Source of the DNA: Lachnospiraceae bacterium
GTDB lineage: Bacteria; Bacillota; Clostridia; Lachnospirales; Lachnospiraceae
Assembly: GCA_017527205.1 (NCBI GenBank)
Contig: JAFXQK010000064.1
Coordinates: 62,001-126,000, forward strand
DNA: 64,000 nucleotides
Reading direction: 5' to 3'
The first letter of the stretch is position 1, and each line of letters starts with the position of its first letter. A program made the position numbers and the translations under genes. Under the pieces are notes generated by a model. It worked only from the letters and a program-made list of their open reading frames with translations, was not told the DNA's origin and made no database searches. This document shows positions 9,015 through 17,732 of the stretch, piece after piece.

Positions 9015-10418
9015 ATGAGATTAGATAAATATCTTGCATCCCAGACACAAGAAAGTCGCAGTCAAGTAAAAGAATTCATTCGGAGAAAACTTGTCAACGT
9101 TGATGAGCAAATTATTACCAACCCTGAATTTCAGGTTGATCCCGAAAAGAATAAAGTAAAGCTACGTGGAAACGTGATTGGATATTCCCAATATCAATAT
9201 TTTTTGTTAAATAAACCTGCCGGAGTCATTAGTGCAACAAAGGATCGGTTATCTGAAACAGTTCTTGGGCTATTGCCAAAGGACCATAAAAAGGATTTAT
9301 TTCCCGTTGGAAGACTTGATAAGGATACGGAGGGCCTTCTCTTGATTACCAATGATGGCGCATTGGCACATTCCCTGCTTTCACCAAAAAAGCACGTATC
9401 TAAGACTTATCTGGTCAAGATGAAAAAGGAATTGACCGATGAGGATATTGCAAGGCTCGAACAAGGCGTTGACATTGGAGAGGTTACCTTAACACTTCCT
9501 GCATCCGTTACGAAAATCTATGATCCTAATTTAGAAGGAGAATGGATTCACCTAACAATTCACGAAGGACGTTTTCATCAAGTAAAGCGGATGCTGCAGG
9601 CCGTTGAAAATGAAGTATTGTATTTGAAGCGGATTCGTTTTGGCGGTCTCTCATTGGATTCTTCACTAAAGCCCGGAGATTGTCGTGAGCTGACGGATGA
9701 AGAGCTTCAGCTATTAAAACGCTCCCGTGAAGTTGCAGAAGAAAAAAGAAAGCTGCTTCAGGGGAAGAAGGCCGTTATTTTTGATTTGGATGGCTCCTTA
9801 ATTGATTCCATGTGGATTTGGGGCCGAATTGACGAAGAGTATTTAGGTCGTTTTGGCATTCAGCTAAAAAGCCGGGAGGAGCTTCGCAGTAAAATTGAAG
9901 GGATGAGTTTTTATGAGACTGCCGTCTTTTTCAAGGAATATTTTCAGCTCCCCGATTCCATTGAAAAAATGACTTCCGACTGGAACCAGATGGCATGGGA
10001 TAAGTATGAGAAGGAAGTACCGCTCAAAGCGGGGATTCCCGATTTTTTGGAGGGCTGCCGAAGGAACGGCCTAAGGCTCGGCATTGCCACAAGCAATTCC
10101 AGGGAGCTTGTCGATAACGTGTTATCCGTTCACAGGGTTTCGAACCAATTTGAATCGATAATTACCGGGAGTGAAATTACGAAGGGTAAGCCTGCTCCGG
10201 ACGTCTATCTTGCCGTTGCAAAGGCACTTGGCGTTTCTCCGGAGGATTGCCTGGTATTTGAGGACATCGTAAAGGGCATTATGGCGGGAAAGAATGCCGG
10301 AATGACTACCTGTGCCATTGCAGACGAGGATTCTGCAGCCACTTGGGAAAACAAAAAAGAGATTGCCGATTATGCCATTTATGATTTTTATGTTTTTTTT
10401 GGGAGCGTAGACAAATGA
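9015..10418 (+). CDS. Fusion: RsuA/RluB-type pseudouridine synthase + HAD phosphatase
   Basis: One continuous 467-residue frame. Residues 1-48 are an S4 RNA-binding domain, 60-235 a pseudouridine synthase of the RsuA/RluB/E/F family with catalytic Asp102 in GRLDKDTEGLL and the conserved HQVKRML segment. After a Lys/Glu-rich linker, residues 252-460 form a HAD hydrolase of the beta-phosphoglucomutase type: FDLDGS (nucleophile D257, D259), a helical cap, IATSNS, KGKPAPDVY and VFEDIVKGIMAG. No ATG, GTG or TTG with a ribosome site lies at the junction, so this is a real fusion. It overlaps the next gene by four bases. The phosphatase substrate is unknown. Confidence 0.88.
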   Translation: MRLDKYLASQTQESRSQVKEFIRRKLVNVDEQIITNPEFQVDPEKNKVKLRGNVIGYSQYQYFLLNKPAGVISATKDRLSETVLGLLPKDHKKDLFPVGRLDKDTEGLLLITNDGALAHSLLSPKKHVSKTYLVKMKKELTDEDIARLEQGVDIGEVTLTLPASVTKIYDPNLEGEWIHLTIHEGRFHQVKRMLQAVENEVLYLKRIRFGGLSLDSSLKPGDCRELTDEELQLLKRSREVAEEKRKLLQGKKAVIFDLDGSLIDSMWIWGRIDEEYLGRFGIQLKSREELRSKIEGMSFYETAVFFKEYFQLPDSIEKMTSDWNQMAWDKYEKEVPLKAGIPDFLEGCRRNGLRLGIATSNSRELVDNVLSVHRVSNQFESIITGSEITKGKPAPDVYLAVAKALGVSPEDCLVFEDIVKGIMAGKNAGMTTCAIADEDSAATWENKKEIADYAIYDFYVFFGSVDK

Positions 10419-11194
10419 AGAAAATTGCTTTGATTACCGGTGCATCCTCAGGTATGGGCAGGGAATTTGCCCTGCAGATGGATTGCCATTTTCATAATAT
10501 TGATGAATTCTGGCTTGTTGCACGAAGGGAAGAAGAATTAAAGGAATTGGCCGATTGCCTGCAGCACCCCTGCCGTATTTTTCCCATGGATATTACTAAG
10601 CTTGGTCAATTGGAGCGTCTGGAATTTGCCTTAAGATTAGACAATGCCAGGCTTTGCATGCTGATTCAATGCGCGGGCTATGGCATTATGGGCGATTTTG
10701 AGCATGCAGATCGCAAGGAAACCCTTGGCATGGTGCGTTTAAACTGTGAAGCCTTGACGGAGCTTACGCATCGGCTGCTTCCCTACATGTCACAAAATGC
10801 GCGCATCATACTCCTCGCATCCTCAGCCGCATTTCTGCCACAGGCTGATTTCGCCGTCTATGCGGCAAGCAAATCCTATGTTTTAAGCTTTGGCAGGGCA
10901 CTTGGTGCAGAATTAAAGGATCAAAATATCTATGTCACTTCCGTATGTCCCGGCCCAGTGGACACCCCATTTTTTGAAAGGGCAGAGAAGAATGGAAGTA
11001 CGCTGGCCATCAAAAAATACGTGATGGCCATGCCAGAGGACGTTGTCGCAAAAGCCCTGCGTGATTCCTATGGCAAAAAATCTGTTTCCATTTGCGGCGA
11101 TGCCATGCAGGCATTTTGTGTTTTGACAAAGCTGATGCCACATGGGGTTCTGCTTGCTCTTGCGGACCTTCTAAAGCATGCAGAGGGATCATGA
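10415..11194 (+). CDS. Short-chain dehydrogenase/reductase
   Basis: NAD(P)-dependent oxidoreductase of the classical SDR type, 259 residues. The cofactor loop is TGASSGMG (8-15), the catalytic triad is S137 in LLASSAA with Y149 and K153 in YAASK, and PGPVDTPF follows. R37-R38 after strand two suggests NADP preference. The start ATG overlaps the stop of the fusion gene (ATGA). The substrate cannot be read from the sequence. Confidence 0.88.
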   Translation: MKKIALITGASSGMGREFALQMDCHFHNIDEFWLVARREEELKELADCLQHPCRIFPMDITKLGQLERLEFALRLDNARLCMLIQCAGYGIMGDFEHADRKETLGMVRLNCEALTELTHRLLPYMSQNARIILLASSAAFLPQADFAVYAASKSYVLSFGRALGAELKDQNIYVTSVCPGPVDTPFFERAEKNGSTLAIKKYVMAMPEDVVAKALRDSYGKKSVSICGDAMQAFCVLTKLMPHGVLLALADLLKHAEGS

Positions 11195-11266
11195 TTGTAA
11201 TCTATGCCCAGCCAATTCGTATTTCAATTATAATTTTTGTTAGTTAACTTAAGAAAGAGGCATTTT

Positions 11267-11851
11267 ATGAGCTTGATTCGCATCTTTTCCGGCGATGGTT
11301 GGAAGGGGACAAAAAATTATTTAAAAACACAGAGAGTCTATGAAATTCTTCGAACGATTCTATTCTTTTCCATATCAGGTGCATTATTTGCCGCAGGTTG
11401 GATCAGCACGGGGAGCCGCTTGAACCTGTTGACTGTCGTCGCAGTGCTCGGAATTTTGCCAGCAAGCAAGGCGGCAGTCAGCGCCATTATGTTTTGCCGC
11501 TACAAAAGCCTTTCAGAGGCCTGTGCAAGTAAAATTGAGGCACACGTTCAAGGATTGACCTGTCTTTACGACATGGTTTTTACGGGAAGAGAAAAAAATT
11601 TCCCCGTTGGTCATTTGACAATTAAGGGAAATACCGTTTGTGGCTATACGGAATCTCCAAAATTTGATGAACAGGCTTTTTATCATCACCTGGATCAACT
11701 TCTGAAAATAGATTCCTTTAAAAACGTCAACGTGAAGATATTTACGGATCTCCAAAAATATATTGACCGTCTCGATCAAATGCAGGAGCTTTCCTGTGAT
11801 GAAACCAATACGAAAGGAATTTCGGACACGCTGAGAAGCGTAAGTCTATAG
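11267..11851 (+). CDS. Conserved hypothetical membrane protein
   Basis: 194 residues. Two adjacent hydrophobic helices occupy about residues 28-48 and 52-72, followed by a soluble alpha/beta region of about 115 residues. I do not recognise the family. I choose ATG 11267, which follows AAGAAAGAGG, over a TTG 30 bp upstream that lacks a ribosome site. It lies in the run between the SDR and the RluA-type synthase; its stop is six bases before the next start, so the two are probably translated from one mRNA. Confidence 0.75.
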   Translation: MSLIRIFSGDGWKGTKNYLKTQRVYEILRTILFFSISGALFAAGWISTGSRLNLLTVVAVLGILPASKAAVSAIMFCRYKSLSEACASKIEAHVQGLTCLYDMVFTGREKNFPVGHLTIKGNTVCGYTESPKFDEQAFYHHLDQLLKIDSFKNVNVKIFTDLQKYIDRLDQMQELSCDETNTKGISDTLRSVSL

Positions 11852-11856
11852 CTGCC

Positions 11857-12888
11857 ATGCAAGAGTTAACCATTGGTGCAAATGAAGCTGGTCAACGCTT
11901 CGATAAATATCTGAAAAAGCTTTTTCCTGAGGCTCCGTCCGGCTTGCTTTATGGACAGCTTCGCAAAAAGAATCTTACCTTAAACGGCAAAAAAGCTGAA
12001 GGAAAGGAACTTTTAAAGGAAGGCGACCTTGTACAATGCTTTTTTTCTCAGGAAACCTTTGATAAGTTTCGAGGCGGTGCCAATAAGGCGCGTGAGACCT
12101 CTGCCTACCAGAAAGCCTATCAGAAGCTACAAGGTATTCAAGTCCTATATGAGGATTCCCATTTTATATTCTTAAATAAGCCGGCTGGCATCTTGACGCA
12201 AAAGGCTTCTCCTGAGGACCTTAGCCTAAATGAATGGATGATTGGCTATCTTTTAGATAAGGGTTCCCTGACCGAAAAGGAATTGGAAACCTTTTGTCCT
12301 TCCGTGGCGAATCGTCTTGATCGCAACACAAGCGGACTTGTGCTTTGCGGGAAATCCCTCGTAGGGCTACAGATTCTCAGTGAACTGATTCGTGATCGAA
12401 AAATTCAGAAATTCTATCAATGTATTTGTCATGGAGAAATGCATCAGCCCCAGTCCCTGGAAGGGTATTTATCCAAAAGAGAAGCCACAAATCAAGTGAC
12501 AATTTTTGACAGGCCCACGCCTGGTGCTACGCAGATTCGCACAAAATATCGTCCTTTGGCTGCAACAAAAGCGTATACGTTTTTAGAAGTGGAGCTGATT
12601 ACCGGAAAAACGCATCAAATTCGTGCACATTTGGCATCGGAGGGCCATTCTTTGCTTGGTGATTCCAAATACGGAGATTCTTTAACTGCCATGACCGACC
12701 AAAAGGAATTTGGCATAAGACATCAGTTGCTTCATGCACGTCATGTTGTATTTCCGGACAAGATAGAGCTATCATTGGACTCAAATCAGTATGAAAAGGC
12801 TTTGACTCCTTTGTTAGGCAAAACCATTTCTGCGCCATTGCCTTCGGAGTTTCTGCGCATCGAAAAAAAGATTTTTTCGGAATCATAA
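11857..12888 (+). CDS. RluA family pseudouridine synthase
   Basis: 343 residues. An N-terminal S4 domain (about 10-65) leads to the RluA catalytic domain: NKPAGILTQ, then NRLDRNTSGLVL with the catalytic Asp, and LITGKTHQIRAHLAS. It converts uridine in rRNA or tRNA to pseudouridine; the target position cannot be told. The start ATG 11857 has no strong ribosome site and lies six bases after the preceding stop, suggesting translational coupling. This is the second pseudouridine synthase in 4 kb; a third (RluD-type) is at 40.4-41.3 kb. Confidence 0.9.
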   Translation: MQELTIGANEAGQRFDKYLKKLFPEAPSGLLYGQLRKKNLTLNGKKAEGKELLKEGDLVQCFFSQETFDKFRGGANKARETSAYQKAYQKLQGIQVLYEDSHFIFLNKPAGILTQKASPEDLSLNEWMIGYLLDKGSLTEKELETFCPSVANRLDRNTSGLVLCGKSLVGLQILSELIRDRKIQKFYQCICHGEMHQPQSLEGYLSKREATNQVTIFDRPTPGATQIRTKYRPLAATKAYTFLEVELITGKTHQIRAHLASEGHSLLGDSKYGDSLTAMTDQKEFGIRHQLLHARHVVFPDKIELSLDSNQYEKALTPLLGKTISAPLPSEFLRIEKKIFSES

Positions 12889-13003
12889 AAGAACGAGACG
12901 TTCGGTCCATTTAACATAACGCAAAAAGACATTTTTGAAACAACACGAAACAGCACGATAAGATGCAATTCTTTTTGCCACAAAAACAAGAAGGAGTTCG
13001 AAC

Positions 13004-13546
13004 ATGGCAACATGGAATTCCCGGGGACTTCGCGGTTCCACCCTGGAGGAAATGATTAACCGTACAAATGAACGCTATGATGAGCTGGGACTTGCCTTAA
13101 TCCAAAAGGTGCCAACGCCAATTACGCCAGTCAAAATGGACTCTGGTAAGAATCAGATTACCCTCGCCTATTTTGACCAGAAGAGTACCGTGGATTACAT
13201 TGGCGCGGTACAGGGAATTCCCGTCTGCTTTGACGCCAAGGAATGTGCCGTAGATACGTTTAACCTGCAAAATATCCATGCTCATCAGGTTAAGTTCATG
13301 GAGAAGTTCGAAAAGCAGGGTGGCATTGCCTTCTTTCTGATCTTTTATTCTCATAAGGATATTCTTTATTACCTGCCTTATGAAATGTTGAAATTCTTCT
13401 GGGACAGGGCGGAAAACGGAGGAAGAAAGAGCTTTCGATATGATGAACTCAATCCAGCGTACGTACTTCCCAAGGTCAGCGGTCTTTTGGTTCCCTACCT
13501 GGAAGGCATGAAAATTGACCTTGAAGACCGCGATGGGCTTGAATAA
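13004..13546 (+). CDS. recU: Holliday junction resolvase RecU
   Basis: Endonuclease that resolves four-way junctions in recombinational repair of Gram-positive bacteria. The 180 residues show NSRGLRGSTLEEMINRTNERY at the start, then STVDYIGAVQGIPVCFDAKE with the metal-binding Asp and the E/K nuclease pair, and LQNIHAHQVKFMEKF. Start ATG 13004 follows AAGAAGGAG. Unlike in Bacillus, no pbp1 gene is beside it. The upstream dyad GAACG-AGA-CGTTC has the wrong spacing for a LexA box. Confidence 0.9.
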   Translation: MATWNSRGLRGSTLEEMINRTNERYDELGLALIQKVPTPITPVKMDSGKNQITLAYFDQKSTVDYIGAVQGIPVCFDAKECAVDTFNLQNIHAHQVKFMEKFEKQGGIAFFLIFYSHKDILYYLPYEMLKFFWDRAENGGRKSFRYDELNPAYVLPKVSGLLVPYLEGMKIDLEDRDGLE

Positions 13547-13588
13547 GCCAAACTATTGTTATTGTTTTATCAATTTAGAAAATTATGG

Positions 13589-13639
13589 TTGACAAGGATA
13601 TTTTAGTGTGGTAGTATGGTAGCACGCTACCACGCTAAA
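13589..13639 (+). promoter_or_regulatory. his operon promoter with overlapping operator-like dyad
   Basis: TTGACA (13589-13594), 17 bp spacer, TAGTAT (13612-13617). A 13-bp inverted repeat, TTTAGTGTGGTAG (13602-13614) against CTACCACGCTAAA (13627-13639), has one mismatch and covers the -10 and the start site. A second nested dyad TGGTAG-CACG-CTACCA (13617-13632) sits inside. GTGGTAG and ATGGTAG are direct repeats eight bases apart. Position over the -10 suggests a repressor site for histidine control. A TrpR-like HisR/YerC regulator is a candidate, by inference only. Confidence 0.7.
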
Positions 13640-13679
13640 GTATTTATATTCGTGTCATTTTATTTAGGAGAGTTCATTT

Positions 13680-14819
13680 ATGAATCAAAGATTACTGCAT
13701 ACGCCGGAAGGCGTGAGGGATATTTACGGGAAAGAATATGCGAGAAAACTAAGCATCGAGCAAAAGCTTCATTCACTGATCGCCGGATATGGCTATGAGG
13801 ACATTCAGACTCCGACGTTTGAGTATTTTGACGTGTTCTCCAGAGAGATTGGAACGATTCCCAGCAAGGAATTATATAAGTTCTTTGACAAGGAAGGGAA
13901 CACCTTAGCGCTTCGTCCTGATTTTACGCCCTCCATGGCACGGTGTGCTGCAAAGTATTTCATGGAGGAAAAGCATCCCATCCGATTTGTTTATCAGGGA
14001 AATACCTTTATCAATACCTCCAATTTGCAGGGAAAATTAAAGGAAGTCACGCAGATGGGGGCGGAGCTCATCAATGATTCCAGCGTGGAGGCCGACGGTG
14101 AAATCATCGCCTTGATCGTGGAATCCTTAAAGGCCGTTGGTCTTAAGGAGTTCCAGGTAAGCATCGGCATGGTGGAATATTTTAAGGGACTTTGCCAAGA
14201 GGCTGGTTTGGATGAAGAGACGGAGATGGATCTTCGTGCATGCATCTCAGGCAAAAACTTTTTCGCGGCGCAGGAGCTTTTGATGGAACGCAACGTATCT
14301 GACCCATATCGCGAGATATTGTTAAAGGTTGCGGATCTCTTTAACAGCATGACCTCCTTCGAGGATGCAAAAAGATTAGTGAACAATGAAAGATCTCTCT
14401 CAGCGATTGAACGACTGGAAAAACTGGATGCCGTTTTGAAGTTGTATGGAGTCGAAAAGTATGTTTCCTATGATCTCGGCATGCTGAGTAAGTATAATTA
14501 CTATACCGGCGTTATTTTCAAGGCATACACCTATGGTGTCGGCAACGCCATCATTACGGGAGGCAGATATAACACCTTACTTTCCCGCTTTGGAAAGGAT
14601 GCTCCTGCCGTTGGTTTTGCCATTGTAATTGACGATCTGATGGAGGCCCTGTCAAGACAGCAAGGGCCGCTTCCTGACATCCACGAGGTCAAAGCCATGT
14701 ACTATGATGCTGACAAGGATGGTGACTTTGCGAGGGCATTAAAAGAAGCGCAAATGCTTCGCTCAAATGGTCAGAAGGTTGCCTTGCTTGCGAAGGTGGA
14801 CGGCGAAGGAAAGGAATAA
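13680..14819 (+). CDS. hisZ: ATP phosphoribosyltransferase regulatory subunit HisZ
   Basis: A histidyl-tRNA synthetase paralogue that binds the short HisG and makes it active and histidine-sensitive. The 379 residues open with HTPEGVRDIYGKEYARKLSIE and carry the class II motifs LRPDFTPSMAR and RFVYQGNTF, but lack a tRNA anticodon-binding domain of normal HisRS. Start ATG 13680 follows TTAGGAGAG. It is the first gene of the his operon and sits six bases ahead of hisG, fitting its role as HisG partner. Confidence 0.94.
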   Translation: MNQRLLHTPEGVRDIYGKEYARKLSIEQKLHSLIAGYGYEDIQTPTFEYFDVFSREIGTIPSKELYKFFDKEGNTLALRPDFTPSMARCAAKYFMEEKHPIRFVYQGNTFINTSNLQGKLKEVTQMGAELINDSSVEADGEIIALIVESLKAVGLKEFQVSIGMVEYFKGLCQEAGLDEETEMDLRACISGKNFFAAQELLMERNVSDPYREILLKVADLFNSMTSFEDAKRLVNNERSLSAIERLEKLDAVLKLYGVEKYVSYDLGMLSKYNYYTGVIFKAYTYGVGNAIITGGRYNTLLSRFGKDAPAVGFAIVIDDLMEALSRQQGPLPDIHEVKAMYYDADKDGDFARALKEAQMLRSNGQKVALLAKVDGEGKE

Positions 14820-14825
14820 CGAACA

Positions 14826-15497
14826 ATGGATGCAAAATTTAATGACGAAAGATATTTAACCTTTGCCTTGGGCAAGGGGCGACTGGCCAACAAGACGCTG
14901 GAAATCCTGGAAAAGATCGGCATTACCTGCGAGGAAATGAAGGATAAAAGCTCGAGAAAGCTGATCTTTGTCAATGAAGAGCTCAAGATGAAATTCTTTT
15001 TGGCTAAGGGACCTGACGTGCCTACTTACGTGGAACTTGGCAGTGCGGACGTCGGTGTTGTCGGATATGATACAGTTTTAGAAGAAAATCGCAATGTTTA
15101 TGAGGTATTAGATTTAGGCTTTGGAAAATGCCGCATGTGTGTTTGTGGCCCGGAGAGTGCAAAGGAGCTTCTGCGACACCATGAGAGAATTCGCGTTGCC
15201 AGCAAATATCCCAACATTGCAAAGGATTATTTTTATAACAAAAAGCACCAGACCGTTGACATTATCAAGTTAAATGGTTCCGTAGAACTCGGACCATTGG
15301 TTTCTCTGTCTGACGTAATCGTAGACATTGTAGAGACTGGTTCCACTTTAAAGGAAAACGGTTTGCAGGTTTTGGAAGAGGTATGTCCTTTAAGCGCAAG
15401 AATGATCGTCAATCCCGTGAGCATGCAGATGGAAAAGGCAAGAATTCGAGACCTGGTGCTTCGCATTCGGGAATATCTTGATTCCGAGAAAGCCTGA
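14826..15497 (+). CDS. hisG: ATP phosphoribosyltransferase, short form
   Basis: Joins ATP and PRPP, the first step of histidine synthesis. At 223 residues this is the short form without the C-terminal regulatory domain, consistent with the HisZ gene just upstream. It shows FALGKGRLANKTLEIL at the start, SADVGVVGYD, and the PRPP-binding segment VDIVETGSTLKENGL near 160-175. Start ATG 14826 follows GAAAGGAA. Confidence 0.96.
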   Translation: MDAKFNDERYLTFALGKGRLANKTLEILEKIGITCEEMKDKSSRKLIFVNEELKMKFFLAKGPDVPTYVELGSADVGVVGYDTVLEENRNVYEVLDLGFGKCRMCVCGPESAKELLRHHERIRVASKYPNIAKDYFYNKKHQTVDIIKLNGSVELGPLVSLSDVIVDIVETGSTLKENGLQVLEEVCPLSARMIVNPVSMQMEKARIRDLVLRIREYLDSEKA

Positions 15498-15533
15498 AAA
15501 AGAAAAGCAGAAAGAAAACGAGAGGTATATTCT

Positions 15534-16823
15534 ATGAGAATAGTCAATTTAACCCAGGAAACAAAGAAAAACATTTTAGGGGATTTATTAAAGAGAAGCC
15601 CCAACAATTATGGCAAATATGAAGATACCGTCAATGAGATTCTTGCAAACGTGAAAGCGAATGGTGATCAGGCATTGTTTGAGTATACCAAGAAATTTGA
15701 TCGCTTTGAGCTGACTGCAGAGAATATTCAAGTGACCCGTCAGGAAATTGAGGAGGCATATCAGAAATTAGATCCCTCGCTCATCGAGGTGATTCGAAAG
15801 GCAGCTGAAAACATCCGCACCTTCCACACCAAGCAGCTTCGTACCAGCTGGTTCGATGCAAAGCCTGACGGAACCATTCTTGGCATGAAGATCACTGCAT
15901 TGGAAAAGGTTGGCGTTTATGTCCCCGGCGGTAAGGCAGCTTATCCCAGCAGCGTTTTAATGAATGTTGTTCCCGCGAAGGTGGCAGGAGTGGATCAGGT
16001 CATCATGACCACGCCTCCCGGAGCAGACGGTAAGGTAAATCCCGGTACTCTTGTAGCTGCAGACATTGCCGGCGTCGACGTCATCTACAAGGTAGGCGGT
16101 GCGCAGGCGATTGCCGCACTTGCTTACGGCACGCAGTCCATTCCCAAGGTTGACAAGATAACCGGCCCTGGGAATATCTTTGTGGCATTGGCCAAAAAGG
16201 CCGTTTATGGCTATGTCAGCATTGATTCCATCGCAGGTCCCAGTGAGATTTTGGTTCTCGCTGACGAGTCTGCAAATCCTCGCTACGTCGCCGCAGATTT
16301 ACTTTCTCAGGCAGAGCATGACGAGCTTGCAAGTGCCATTTTGATCACGACCTCAAGCGAGCTGGCAAAGAAGGTTTCTGAGGAGGTAGATGGTTTTGTT
16401 GCCATTTTGGAGCGCAAGGAAATTATTCAGAAATCCTTAGATAACTATGGTTATATTTTAGTTGCAGAGACCATGCAGGATGCAATAGACGCGGTAAATG
16501 AAATCGCTTCTGAACACTTGGAAATCCTGACCAAGAATCCTTTTGACATTATGACAAAGATTCGCAATGCAGGTGCCATCTTCCTTGGAGAGTATGCTTC
16601 GGAACCCTTGGGCGATTATTTTGCAGGTCCGAACCACATCCTTCCCACCAATGGAACGGCGAAGTTCTTCTCACCCGTAAACGTGGATGACTTCATCAAG
16701 AAGAGTAGCATCATCTCTTATTCCAGAGAGGCGTTGCAGAAGGTTAATGAAGACATCATCATGTTTGCAAAGAGCGAAGGCTTGACTGCTCACGCCAACA
16801 GCATCAAGGTGAGGTTTGAATAA
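15534..16823 (+). CDS. hisD: Histidinol dehydrogenase
   Basis: Oxidises histidinol to histidine in two NAD-dependent steps. The 429 residues match the usual length. Visible motifs are VPGGKAAYPSSVLMN, GGAQAIAALAYGT, KITGPGN, IAGPSEILVLAD, the Zn-linked LLSQAEHDELASA and the end segment GPNHILPTNGTAKF. ATG 15534 follows GAGAGG. A 211-bp gap holding a palindromic repeat separates it from hisB. Confidence 0.96.
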   Translation: MRIVNLTQETKKNILGDLLKRSPNNYGKYEDTVNEILANVKANGDQALFEYTKKFDRFELTAENIQVTRQEIEEAYQKLDPSLIEVIRKAAENIRTFHTKQLRTSWFDAKPDGTILGMKITALEKVGVYVPGGKAAYPSSVLMNVVPAKVAGVDQVIMTTPPGADGKVNPGTLVAADIAGVDVIYKVGGAQAIAALAYGTQSIPKVDKITGPGNIFVALAKKAVYGYVSIDSIAGPSEILVLADESANPRYVAADLLSQAEHDELASAILITTSSELAKKVSEEVDGFVAILERKEIIQKSLDNYGYILVAETMQDAIDAVNEIASEHLEILTKNPFDIMTKIRNAGAIFLGEYASEPLGDYFAGPNHILPTNGTAKFFSPVNVDDFIKKSSIISYSREALQKVNEDIIMFAKSEGLTAHANSIKVRFE

Positions 16824-16843
16824 AGGGATGATATTATAATGAA

Positions 16844-16917
16844 CTCGGGGCTTGGATGGGATAATCTTTCTGGTAGACTTTAGACCCAGAAAGATCATCC
16901 CATCCATCCCCTCGAGG
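16844..16917. repeat. Palindromic intergenic element A (CTCGGGG family)
   Basis: A 74-bp near-perfect inverted repeat between hisD and hisB. The left arm starts CTCGGGG (16844) and includes GGATGGGATAATCTTTCTGG (16854-16873); the right arm is its complement with one mismatch and ends CCCCTCGAG (16908-16916). The loop is about 13 nt. No T tract follows on either strand, so it does not look like a simple terminator. It shares ends and the inner CTTGGA/ATCTTTC sequence with element C. Confidence 0.8.
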
Positions 16918-17034
16918 TATCCAGAAATATAAGTTATGTTAAAAGGAATGGCTTAATTTAGTTTTATTCAAGATTGGGTTTATGTCAGGTACTATTTTTA
17001 TTGTGTTTAGAGAGATTAGAAAGGGAAGTGGAGT

Positions 17035-17625
17035 ATGGAGAAGAGGGTTGCGGAGATTTCTCGTAAGACGAAGGAGACGGATATTCATATCAAGTTGGAT
17101 CTGGATGGCAAGGGAAAGAGCATCGTCAGTTCTGGAATCGGTTTTTTTGATCACATGCTGGAGGGCTTTTCCAAGCATGGCTTTTTTGATCTTGACGTAT
17201 CCGTAAAGGGGGATCTGCAGGTTGACGGACATCATACGGTAGAGGATACTGGCATTGTTCTGGGCAGGGCCATTTCAGACGCCGTTGGAGACAAGAAGGG
17301 AATCCGCCGTTACGGTTATTTTATTCTGCCCATGGATGATGCACTGTGCCTTTGTGCCATTGACCTTTGCGGTCGTCCCTATTTGAATTTTGAATGCGAA
17401 TTTCCCACGGAGAAGGTTGGCGAACTAGAGACGGAGTTGGTGCGAGAGTTCTTTTACGCCATCAGTTACTCCGCAGGCATGAATTTACACATTAAAATGC
17501 TTTCTGGCGTAAACACGCATCATATGATCGAAGCGATGTTTAAAGCCTTTGGAAAAGCCTTGGACATGGCTACCAGCTATGACGAGCGGGTGACCGGCGT
17601 ACTGAGCACTAAGGGAGCATTATAA
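17035..17625 (+). CDS. hisB: Imidazoleglycerol-phosphate dehydratase
   Basis: Dehydrates imidazoleglycerol phosphate in histidine synthesis. The 196 residues are a monofunctional HisB without a phosphatase domain. Metal-binding motifs FFDHMLEGFSKHG, DGHHTVEDTGI, and near the C-terminus VNTHHMIEAMFKAFGKAL are complete. Start ATG 17035 follows AAGTGGAG. It follows repeat element A, so its expression could depend on read-through of that hairpin. Confidence 0.96.
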   Translation: MEKRVAEISRKTKETDIHIKLDLDGKGKSIVSSGIGFFDHMLEGFSKHGFFDLDVSVKGDLQVDGHHTVEDTGIVLGRAISDAVGDKKGIRRYGYFILPMDDALCLCAIDLCGRPYLNFECEFPTEKVGELETELVREFFYAISYSAGMNLHIKMLSGVNTHHMIEAMFKAFGKALDMATSYDERVTGVLSTKGAL

Positions 17626-17732
17626 TACGTTTGGAAGAATCCCTCCGGCATTTGGCTGGAAGATCCGGCAAGGCAGATATCCTTCGTTACTTGCTTGGAA
17701 TCATAGAAAAAAAGAAAAGATAGGACGTAAAC

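Noticed and set aside
12895..12909. LexA box before recU (GAACG-AGA-CGTTC)
   Set aside because: It is a perfect inverted repeat, but the half-sites GAAC and GTTC are five bases apart instead of four, and it lies close behind the previous gene.
17626..17732. Repeated CCGGC/TCCGGCA motifs between hisB and hisIE as another palindrome
   Set aside because: The motifs are mostly direct, not inverted, and lack the CTCGGGG ends of the repeat family.
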